From F23-D06 sp045600525 (GTDB lineage: Bacteria; Bacteroidota; Bacteroidia; Bacteroidales; WCHB1-69), in assembly GCA_045600525.1 (NCBI GenBank), contig JAZRYC010000067.1:1-5516 (forward strand): DNA of 5,516 nt, written 5' to 3'. Both the position numbers and the translations under genes were made by a program. This document shows, piece after piece, positions 1 to 5,311 of the stretch (within the stretch, counting starts at the first letter, position 1; every line of letters begins with the position of its first letter). Under the pieces are notes generated by a model. It had not been told where the DNA came from. It worked only from the letters and a program-made list of their open reading frames with translations, and did not search any database.

Positions 1-29
1 TTTTTTCGTAAAATGCGACATCTTCCGCA

Positions 30-2387
30 TCAATAGTTCCGCAGACAACGAACACTTAACACTTCGTTATGGCTCCTTGTATTCGTACTGAGGCGAGGCA
101 TAAAATACATCAACTCCATCGTTTGTGCTTTATGATATATACCATTGGAAGAAAGCCCCTGATAGGAGGAGGTCCAGAAGTTCGTGCATTGGCCATTATG
201 CAGTTCCCACTCTCCAGCTGGCAACATGGAGAACCCCGTGGCATTATTTGCCGACAAATCATTGCCAACCGCACAAGATTCACTGCTGGTCATCCAATAC
301 TGATCAGCGGCGAGAGCTTTTGCAATATTGGCGGAATTTCCGCTACAATGATACTGACTTTGACTTTCCATATGCGAAATCAGCATTCCCCATTCTGTGC
401 CGGATGGGAGATGCCAACCATTGGGACATATACCCTGTACAAGCACAGAATCCCCAATCGATGCACCGTACATAGCCGCAGGCCAATTATACAAATAGCC
501 GAAGACATTCGCGTCCAGCAATGTCCAGCGCCCAGGAGTCCACGTATATGGTAGAGACGTCGTAAACTCCGTAATTTCCGTACCATCCGGAAAATGGGTG
601 GCACGCATATTCTCACGCATCCAGCACTGCTGCCCGATTTTCACTACATCATAAACGTTTCCGTCAACATCAATGGCGGGTAAAACACACGCCGTATCCA
701 AGGTGTAGGTAAACATTTTCTGTTCCCCATAGGAAACGCCTAAAGCATTGAGTGCGTAAGCACGCACATAATAGGTTTGATCAGCCACAAGGGAAGTAAC
801 ACCCACTGTAAACGTTCCAAGGCCTTGTCCAGCAGATTGATGAGAATCATCTATAGTCGGATTCTGGGTAGTGGTGCTCCAGCAAACGCCCCGCTCCGTT
901 ACGGGCAAGCCTCCTTCATCAGTAACCTTTCCCATGCACTCCACGCGCGTATTCGACATATATGAGACCCCCAACGTGGCAACCTGCGGCGTAGAAATAT
1001 ATTGCGGAGCATAATGGTAAACCGTGTCTTCCCTGAGCACCAATTCAAATTCCTGCAGATAACCATTATCGCTAACACCTGCATCCAAAACGTCAATGGC
1101 CCAAGCTCCATTTAACGGACACCCAACCAGATTGTCGAACGAGACCTCAGGATGATACACCTGTGACATAGAAGAGACATCCGTAGAATCCATGGGATGG
1201 CCTGACACGCCCGACTCATATACATAGCCGTGCGCTGTATTCGCATACGAATAGCCTTGGTTTTCGACCTCAGACCAACAATAATTCCAGCACACGCCCA
1301 TAGGGGTTGGCGTACAACCAGCACCAGAGTCGTCGACAGCCGCACCGAAAAATGCGCCTGTCGCACCTGTTCCTACCCATCCCAATGAGGAACTCGGCAA
1401 CTGTGATGCACATTGTCCGGATCCGCTACCATTTTTTTTCATAATAGTGGTAAACATACCATTGGGGCAATGTAATCTAATGCAGACATCTCCCACGAAA
1501 GAATGTTCTAATTTCAAACGAACATATTGTATGTCTTCTGCTGACTCAACAAAGTCTGTTGCAGGATAGCCCTCAACGACAACAACTTGTTGTGCGGAGC
1601 AGTTTCCATTACATTCTATCCCATCTGGAATCAACTGAAGAGTGGTATCCCTAAAATGTCTCGGTTCCAGCACCTTAACCCACAAAGAAAAAGTCAATGT
1701 CACCAAATCATCTCCCGTCAAATCTCTTTCAACCGTATCGCTGGACACATAACTGCCATTCTCGCTCATATAGCCGACATACTGCATTCTATCGCCGATT
1801 TCAAAAGTCTCCAGGACATCCTGCAAAATGCTCTTGGTTTGCGCAAGCGGCATTACGGATTCCCCCACATACGCTATTCGGTTATCACCGCCCGCTCTGA
1901 CATTGATCATTTTTGCGGAGACATTATCCCGACTTGTCTTAAAATTCAGCATATATGTTTGCGGAACCTGCACGTCAATGTCAAACTGATGGACGCCGGA
2001 CTGCAGCGAACGGTTCAACTGAGCCACAATATGGCCGTTCATATCCACCACATTCACGGATACCTTATCCGAATAGGGCAAACTGACAATTACGGAGGTG
2101 CGTCCTTCGAACGGATTCGGCACTACTCGCATGATGGGGGAACGGGAATACTCATCTTCCATCGGCTCAACACCTGTTCCAGATATTTGAAAAGTCGTAT
2201 CGGGATAAGTGAGCGTCACAGACCAATCGCGTGTCAAGTTGCGAACAACCACGTGGTGAAGTTCAACACGCTGTCCACGGTTGTCCAATCCAGTAAACGA
2301 CACAGAGGTCTGCGCCTTGCTGGTGAATGGGATAACACTCCATAAAAGAAGCATTAAAATAAATGGAGAGAAAAACTTCGTTTTCAT
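30..2387 (-). CDS. Secreted multidomain FISUMP protein with T9SS-tail-like module, P-domain and FN3-like repeat
   Basis: A 785-aa exported protein of unknown function. Residues 1-26 form a signal peptide (MKTKFF, hydrophobic core, cleavage after SKAQ), which supports this start. Residues 27-70 form a module shared with the 462-aa paralogue in this window (VSFTG near the start, then RNLTRDW and YPDT). Residues 84-165 resemble a Por_Secre_tail/FlgD-like beta-sandwich (VPNPFEGRTSV, VDMNGHIV, GVHQFD, KMINV), here near the N-terminus instead of the usual C-terminus. Residues about 278-452 are an extended Bacteroidetes-type proprotein-convertase P-domain (EHSFVGDVCIRLHCPNG, NYCWSE, FDNLVGCPLNGAWAIDVLD, NGYLQEFELVL). 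Residues about 465-562 are an FN3-like repeat (VTERGVCWSTT, YYVRAYALN). Residues about 566-785 are the FISUMP domain (IGQQCWMRENM, GYLYNWPAAM, GICPNGWHLPS, FWTSSYQ, SVRCLRNY). No catalytic residues are recognisable. The IS982 remnant begins only 6 bp upstream of the start codon, so the native promoter is missing. The domain calls are firm; the role, probably surface or extracellular binding, is inferred. Confidence 0.93.
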   Translation of the reverse strand: MKTKFFSPFILMLLLWSVIPFTSKAQTSVSFTGLDNRGQRVELHHVVVRNLTRDWSVTLTYPDTTFQISGTGVEPMEDEYSRSPIMRVVPNPFEGRTSVIVSLPYSDKVSVNVVDMNGHIVAQLNRSLQSGVHQFDIDVQVPQTYMLNFKTSRDNVSAKMINVRAGGDNRIAYVGESVMPLAQTKSILQDVLETFEIGDRMQYVGYMSENGSYVSSDTVERDLTGDDLVTLTFSLWVKVLEPRHFRDTTLQLIPDGIECNGNCSAQQVVVVEGYPATDFVESAEDIQYVRLKLEHSFVGDVCIRLHCPNGMFTTIMKKNGSGSGQCASQLPSSSLGWVGTGATGAFFGAAVDDSGAGCTPTPMGVCWNYCWSEVENQGYSYANTAHGYVYESGVSGHPMDSTDVSSMSQVYHPEVSFDNLVGCPLNGAWAIDVLDAGVSDNGYLQEFELVLREDTVYHYAPQYISTPQVATLGVSYMSNTRVECMGKVTDEGGLPVTERGVCWSTTTQNPTIDDSHQSAGQGLGTFTVGVTSLVADQTYYVRAYALNALGVSYGEQKMFTYTLDTACVLPAIDVDGNVYDVVKIGQQCWMRENMRATHFPDGTEITEFTTSLPYTWTPGRWTLLDANVFGYLYNWPAAMYGASIGDSVLVQGICPNGWHLPSGTEWGMLISHMESQSQYHCSGNSANIAKALAADQYWMTSSESCAVGNDLSANNATGFSMLPAGEWELHNGQCTNFWTSSYQGLSSNGIYHKAQTMELMYFMPRLSTNTRSHNEVLSVRCLRNY

Positions 2388-2436
2388 AATACGATAATTA
2401 ACGTGAGTTCGATATAATATAATTTATTAAAAATGA

Positions 2437-2500
2437 ATAACATAACGATATTTTTTGTGTATTTGTAGCGTCAAACCTCAAATACCTATCGCTATGTTAT
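2437..2500 (+). promoter_or_regulatory. Long hairpin burying the IS982 transposase start codon (copy 1)
   Basis: Outer arms 2437-2450 and 2487-2500 pair at 13 of 14 positions (one A-C mismatch, 2445 with 2492). Inner arms 2459-2465 (GTATTTG) and 2479-2485 (CAAATAC) pair perfectly around a 13-nt loop. The ATG at 2494-2496 lies inside the 3' outer arm, so in a transcript entering from outside the element the start site would be double-stranded. This type of protection from read-through expression is known in other IS families such as IS10 and IS50. Its use here is inferred. The structure is identical in copy 2. Confidence 0.5.
2443..2475 (-). promoter_or_regulatory. Possible outward-facing promoter in the IS end, driving the 785-aa gene
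   Basis: Read on the minus strand, TTTG (2475-2472) is followed after 21 nt by TATCGTTA (2450-2443), a partial match to the Bacteroidetes -33/-7 pair (TTTG, TAnnTTTG). Transcription would run into the 785-aa gene, giving a leader of roughly 50 nt. The same bases lie upstream of the 462-aa gene in copy 2 (5254-5286). The -7 match is imperfect, so this is only a candidate; its attraction is that the IS has displaced whatever promoter each gene had before. Confidence 0.25.
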
Positions 2501-2586
2501 CCGACAGCAAAATTAAGAAATTTTTTGTATGGCAGACGACTTCTGCAGATTTTTCAACGCAACTGCCAAAAAACACACTCTAGAAC
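2494..2586 (+). pseudogene. IS982-family transposase N-terminal remnant, truncated and out of frame
   Basis: The start codon at 2494 opens MLSDSKIKKFF, but this frame ends at a TAG (2581-2583) after 29 codons. The IS982-like sequence EIFCMADDFCRFFNA is in the -1 frame from 2517, immediately after a TAA at 2514-2516. The frame therefore breaks between SKI and EIFC. The coding sequence is then cut at 2586 by the junction with unrelated DNA. It cannot encode a working transposase. Confidence 0.8.
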
Positions 2587-2685
2587 TTCATCAGCATTTC
2601 CCGTCCGCTGCCGTTCGCGCATCCGCGCACGCCAGTCGCAGAAACGGGTCCAACATGGTCTGATTTTACTGGGTCTTTTGTGCAT
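2554..2685 (-). CDS. Doubtful small ORF (43 codons), 3' end running into the IS remnant
   Basis: I do not recognise this product. The frame begins MHKRPSKIRPCW and is rich in Arg and Trp (CDWRARMRERQ). It continues across the IS junction at 2586 and ends at a TGA at 2556-2554 inside IS sequence. Support comes from a perfect Bacteroidetes -7 box about 20 bp upstream (2704-2711, minus). If real, it is the beginning of a gene truncated when the IS fragment was joined here, and the last ten or so codons are foreign. It may equally be a chance frame in a GC-rich patch. Confidence 0.2.
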   Translation of the reverse strand: MHKRPSKIRPCWTRFCDWRARMRERQRTGNADEVLECVFWQLR

Positions 2686-2703
2686 ACGTCTTTTTTGAGG
2701 CCG

Positions 2704-2711
2704 CAAAAATA
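2704..2711 (-). promoter_or_regulatory. Bacteroidetes-type -7 box (TATTTTTG)
   Basis: On the minus strand the sequence is TATTTTTGCGGCC, a perfect TAnnTTTG. A TTTG element lies at 2730-2727, but the spacing is 15 nt, shorter than the usual 19-21. Transcription would head left toward the IS remnant and could continue toward the 785-aa gene. Apart from this box and the doubtful ORF beside it, the 2587-2783 stretch holds nothing I can identify. Confidence 0.4.
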
Positions 2712-2783
2712 CAGCAATAATTCATTCAAAAAATGTATGGATGTGTTTTCTCGTCAGGTTCAATATTCATCAAAATACACCAT

Positions 2784-2820
2784 AAAAAAGTGCGTTAAGA
2801 TTTTCTCCTAACGCACTTTT
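2784..2820 (-). terminator. Strong rho-independent terminator directly after the tRNA 3' end
   Basis: A perfect 12-bp stem (2786-2797 with 2809-2820) encloses an 11-nt loop. On the minus strand it ends in a run of six T. The first base of the stem is the final A of the tRNA CCA, so terminator and tRNA end are fused without a spacer. This indicates that a tRNA transcribed on the minus strand once ended here. On the plus strand the stem is followed by only four T. Confidence 0.8.
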
Positions 2821-2869
2821 GGAGCGACAGACGAGGTTCGAACTCGCGACCTGCGGCTTGGGATGCCGC
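2820..2869 (-). tRNA. 3' portion of tRNA-Gly (anticodon CCC); 5' part not recognisable
   Basis: On the minus strand this shows an anticodon stem GCGGC/GCCGC around loop ATCCCAA (anticodon CCC at 2862-2860), a 5-nt variable region AGGTC, a T-arm with loop TTCGAAC, the 3' acceptor strand CTGTCGC, discriminator T and an encoded CCA. The variable region, T-arm start and CGCTCCA end closely resemble bacterial tRNA-Gly. The 5' acceptor strand that should pair (GCGACAG or a G-U variant) and a normal D-arm are not found at the required distance. The nearest partial match, GCGGCG near 2908-2903, leaves about 13 nt too many. It is probably a displaced 3' end, as left when an integrative element enters a tRNA gene, or a decayed tRNA gene. 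Confidence 0.65.
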
Positions 2870-2918
2870 CATACGAGTCAGCAAGGACATCCATGCGTAA
2901 CGCGCCGCCTTTCTTGGG

Positions 2919-2952
2919 GTACCCGTTCTTTGGCGCAGCAAAGAATGGGTAC
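2919..2952. repeat. 14-bp inverted repeat (hairpin) of unknown role
   Basis: GTACCCGTTCTTTG (2919-2932) and CAAAGAATGGGTAC (2939-2952) pair at 13 of 14 positions around the loop GCGCAG. An A7 run follows on the plus side, so neither strand has the T-tail expected of a terminator. It sits 50 bp from the tRNA-Gly fragment and could be part of an element end, a structured RNA, or a protein-binding site. I cannot decide between these. Confidence 0.6.
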
Positions 2953-3000
2953 AAAAAAATAGTGGCAGAAAATCGTCCTTTTTCATGAAGCATTTACCCC

Positions 3001-3029
3001 AAAAAAGATGATGTCCGTTTTACCGGACA
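3001..3029 (-). terminator. Probable rho-independent terminator for the lipoprotein gene
   Basis: A 6-bp perfect stem, TGTCCG with CGGACA (3012-3017 with 3024-3029), is followed on the minus strand by TCATC and six T. It lies about 80 bp beyond the lipoprotein stop codon in the direction of transcription. The stem is short and the T-run starts five bases away, so efficiency may be modest. Confidence 0.5.
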
Positions 3030-3109
3030 CCAATAATTGAAAATGTACTTTTCGTTTGGTGCTTACAAATGAGCACCCGATAAAACAGAAAAGTTCAAAA
3101 TGTCATTTC

Positions 3110-3484
3110 TTAGCTGAGAAGCATGATGAATCGCTCGCCATCGTCTGCCACAAGTGTATTGTCGCTTGGATGATACGTGAAGCCGCGCAACAATTGACCG
3201 GCCTGACCATCTTCCCAATAACCGCTGTTGTCATATTTAACTTCAACTCTTCTTCCGCTGATTGTGTACTCCAGATGACCTACTGTATGGAAGTTATAAC
3301 TGTAATCCCAGTAGGTGTAGGTTGCTGTGCCGTCTTCCATGAAATGGAACTGTGGGTTGGCCGTTATATTTGGATTACAATAATAGTGTCCTATGATCTG
3401 CTTGGCTGATCCTACGTTTCCGTCTCCGCAACTGATTAGAACGATTGCACTGAGCACGATCATGATTGATAGAATTTTTTTCAT
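3110..3484 (-). CDS. Small lipoprotein, possible lipocalin-like beta-barrel
   Basis: A 124-aa exported lipoprotein. The N-terminus MKKILSIMIVLSAIVLISC is a lipoprotein signal peptide with lipobox LISC and lipidated Cys19, which fixes the start. Only one acidic residue follows the Cys (CGDGN), a weak match to the Bacteroidetes surface-export signal, so inner versus outer-surface location is open. The mature part has alternating aromatic and hydrophobic strands with a turn FMEDGTATYTYWDYS and later YTISGRRVEVKY. This resembles small lipocalin-like or copper-resistance-NlpE-like sensor barrels common in Bacteroidales, but I do not recognise the family. It stands alone: 302 bp separates it from the upstream 462-aa gene, and it has its own -7 box and terminator. 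Function unknown. Confidence 0.85.
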   Translation of the reverse strand: MKKILSIMIVLSAIVLISCGDGNVGSAKQIIGHYYCNPNITANPQFHFMEDGTATYTYWDYSYNFHTVGHLEYTISGRRVEVKYDNSGYWEDGQAGQLLRGFTYHPSDNTLVADDGERFIMLLS

Positions 3485-3636
3485 AATTTCTTGAGTTTTT
3501 AATTAAACATTATTGACTATCTGTTTTTGTATCGTGTTCTGTATTTCTTTTTCAAAAACTATACCTATCTGGTCTATCAGTAAGTCTCTCGTTGATACTC
3601 ATAATCTTTTACCTTGAAAATTCCGTTGCAAAGGAA

Positions 3637-3644
3637 CAAAATTA
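3637..3644 (-). promoter_or_regulatory. Bacteroidetes -7 box upstream of the lipoprotein gene (TAATTTTG)
   Basis: TAATTTTG on the minus strand is a perfect TAnnTTTG. No TTTG element is seen at the usual upstream spacing. Use of this box would give a leader of about 150 nt before the lipoprotein ATG at 3484. The remainder of the 3485-3786 gap is AT-rich and shows no gene, no clear terminator for the 462-aa gene, and no recognisable riboswitch. Confidence 0.45.
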
Positions 3645-3786
3645 TTTGTATATCTGCGATATGTGGTTCGGTTAAATAATCCGCCCATAATTACAATGGT
3701 GAATACCAATGATTTTAATCTATAGAAGGATTCTGTTTTTTCTTTAATCCGCATTTTGACCTATACGCCAAAGAATAATGGTCGCA

Positions 3787-5175
3787 TCAGTCTTTCAAGC
3801 AGCGAACAGAAACTTGCATGGCTTTTTCCAAATTATTTCGGCGAATGCCTGCCTGCGAATAATGAAACGTTCTAAGAATGGGGTTGTATTCACTGAACAA
3901 AGTGCTGCTCCAAAATTCAGCCATTTCCCTAAGACCGACATCCATTCCTTCCACGGCTCCCGCAGGCAACGCGGAAAAGCCGGTAATGTTTCGATTCGGT
4001 GCATTGAAATTGCCGGCTGCTCCTTCATTTGATGACGACATCCAAGTATTAGGGTAACCACCGCACAATGTGGCTGCTACTGTTCCGCGATAGGTATTCA
4101 TATCATCAATTTCTCCTGAAGGAACACCTACATATATTTCCAGTTCCTTCCATTCAGCATCGCTGGGCACATGCCAACCATTCGGACAAATACCTTGAAC
4201 CCCACTAGGATTATCATTGGAAGAACTTTCTCCTCCCATCACAGCTGGCCAATTGTAAACTAAACCAAAAACATCAACGTTGTTGAGCATATTCCCTGGA
4301 TAATCGTAAGATGGGTCCACCATACTTGAATTAGGCAATTGAGGTATTTCCGTTCCATTTGCATAATGACGTGTCTTCAAATTCTCTCTCATCCAACACT
4401 GGTTGCCAATTTGCACGGTGTTGTATATATTACCATCATAATCTGTGACAGTGGGAGTGCCTTCACAAGGGCGTCCTGTTGTCTGTACCATCAAAGTAAT
4501 CGTTTCCGAGGCCATTTGTTGCTGCTCGAGTACTTGTCCTTCTATTTCTACGCTATCAACAACAGCATATCCTTTATACGTAAAAACATCTCCAGGAACA
4601 AACTGATTACCGATGTCGCCCTTTTCTTGGCTTTTAACAGGATGTGGTTGAGGAACAGCACCTACATACTCAATTGAAGTTGAAGGACCTTTTCCAATGT
4701 TTATCATTTTTATGAAAGACGCGTTGCCGTTTTGGGAAACAGTGAGCGAATAGACACCGATATTTGCCATATTAACATGAAATTGATGCAAACCTGGTGG
4801 CAGTGACGGCATTTGCTTTTTCTCAAAAACTCGTCCATTCACATCCATGATTTCCATTGTCATAGGACCTGCTTCCGACACCATTAAATTTACGTCAGTA
4901 GTGCCGTTACACGGATTAGGAATGTTTTGTGATAGGTGGAGCTTATGGTCCAAGATATATTCATTCACCCCTGTATGATCTGTAAGAACAGCCACGGTAT
5001 CAGGGTATATCAGGATTTCGGTCCATCCACGGGTTATATTTTTCATTTCTATGCGAGACAATTGGACGAATGCATTGTTTTCTGGATTGCGTCCAGTGAA
5101 AGTCAGTGTCACTTGTTGTGCGAATAGGTTAAGGTTACCTACCAGCAACAAAGATATAAAGATGATTTTTCTCAT
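3787..5175 (-). CDS. Secreted FISUMP protein with N-terminal T9SS-tail-like module
   Basis: A 462-aa exported protein paralogous to the 785-aa product at the left of the window. Residues 1-20 are a signal peptide ending LFAQ. Residues 21-62 hold the shared N-terminal module (VTLTFTGRN, KNITRGW, YPDT). Residues about 78-162 are a Por_Secre_tail/FlgD-like module (LSQNIPNPCNGTTDVN, MDVNGRVF, GLHQFHVN, KMINI); the Phe of the usual NPF is Cys here. Residues about 165-232 match the linker module of the paralogue (IEYVG, FVPGDVFTYKGY, ETITLMV). Residues about 237-462 form the FISUMP domain (DYDGNIYNTVQIGNQCWM, VFGLVYNWPAVM, GICPNGWHVPSDAEW, ITGFSALPAG, FWSST, VRCLKD). It lacks the P-domain and FN3 insert. 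An IS982 5' end starts 29 bp upstream of the ATG, displacing any original promoter. Function unknown; FISUMP domains are abundant paralogous modules in secreted proteins of Fibrobacter and Bacteroidetes. Confidence 0.93.
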   Translation of the reverse strand: MRKIIFISLLLVGNLNLFAQQVTLTFTGRNPENNAFVQLSRIEMKNITRGWTEILIYPDTVAVLTDHTGVNEYILDHKLHLSQNIPNPCNGTTDVNLMVSEAGPMTMEIMDVNGRVFEKKQMPSLPPGLHQFHVNMANIGVYSLTVSQNGNASFIKMINIGKGPSTSIEYVGAVPQPHPVKSQEKGDIGNQFVPGDVFTYKGYAVVDSVEIEGQVLEQQQMASETITLMVQTTGRPCEGTPTVTDYDGNIYNTVQIGNQCWMRENLKTRHYANGTEIPQLPNSSMVDPSYDYPGNMLNNVDVFGLVYNWPAVMGGESSSNDNPSGVQGICPNGWHVPSDAEWKELEIYVGVPSGEIDDMNTYRGTVAATLCGGYPNTWMSSSNEGAAGNFNAPNRNITGFSALPAGAVEGMDVGLREMAEFWSSTLFSEYNPILRTFHYSQAGIRRNNLEKAMQVSVRCLKD

Positions 5176-5247
5176 AAAACAGGTAAATAATAAGTGTTAT
5201 GCTAATAATTAACGTAAGTTCGATATAATATAATTTATTGAAAATGA

Positions 5248-5311
5248 ATAACATAACGATATTTTTTGTGTATTTGTAGCGTCAAACCTCAAATACCTAT
5301 CGCTATGTTAT
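5248..5311 (+). promoter_or_regulatory. Long hairpin burying the IS982 transposase start codon (copy 2)
   Basis: Identical to the structure in copy 1: outer arms 5248-5261 and 5298-5311 (13 of 14 pairs), inner arms 5270-5276 and 5290-5296. The ATG at 5305-5307 is within the 3' outer arm. Conservation in both copies is expected from their near-identity and is not independent evidence for function. Confidence 0.5.

Larger units (their letters stand above)
2394..2586 (+). mobile_element. Truncated 5' end of an IS982-family insertion sequence (copy 1)
   Basis: This 193-bp block matches 5205-5397 with only four visible mismatches (about 98% identity). It covers the left end, the transposase leader and the first codons of the transposase. 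Similarity to copy 2 stops after CTAGAAC at 2586 and unrelated, more GC-rich sequence follows, so the remainder of the element is lost here. I found no inverted counterpart of the left end between 2587 and 2830. The element points right, away from the 785-aa gene whose start codon lies 6 bp to its left. The family is assigned from the longer protein frame of copy 2. The exact left tip is uncertain: the two copies agree from ATAATTAACG onward, but the first few A/T bases could match by chance. Confidence 0.85.

Noticed and set aside
69..554. 161-codon plus-strand frame (and an overlapping 116-codon one)
   Set aside because: Antisense to the FISUMP domain of the 785-aa gene, whose motifs are intact; no signal or family resemblance.
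1587..2345. 252-codon plus-strand open frame
   Set aside because: It lies opposite the well-supported 785-aa gene, has no domain-like sequence, and has an unusual composition rich in His and Ile, as expected for an antisense shadow.
2597..2660. CRISPR or short tandem repeat in the GC-rich patch
   Set aside because: No regularly spaced repeat units; only chance short GC-rich palindromes.
2820..2908. Complete tRNA-Gly with GCGGCG as 5' acceptor
   Set aside because: This places about 39 nt before the anticodon stem instead of 26, one acceptor pair fails, and no D-arm forms.
2795..2993. Minus-strand frames of about 60 codons (MKKDDFLPLFF... and MLHEKGRFSA...)
   Set aside because: Both run straight through the tRNA-Gly fragment and its terminator; phrases such as REFEPRLS and SRVRTSSVAP are typical of falsely translated tRNA T-arms.
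3056..3083. Hairpin GGTGCT...AGCACC as a terminator
   Set aside because: A 6-bp stem with no T-run on either strand at the right side; weaker than the stem at 3012-3029.
3056..3409. 117-codon plus-strand frame
   Set aside because: Antisense to the lipoprotein gene, which has a clear signal peptide and lipobox; no independent support.
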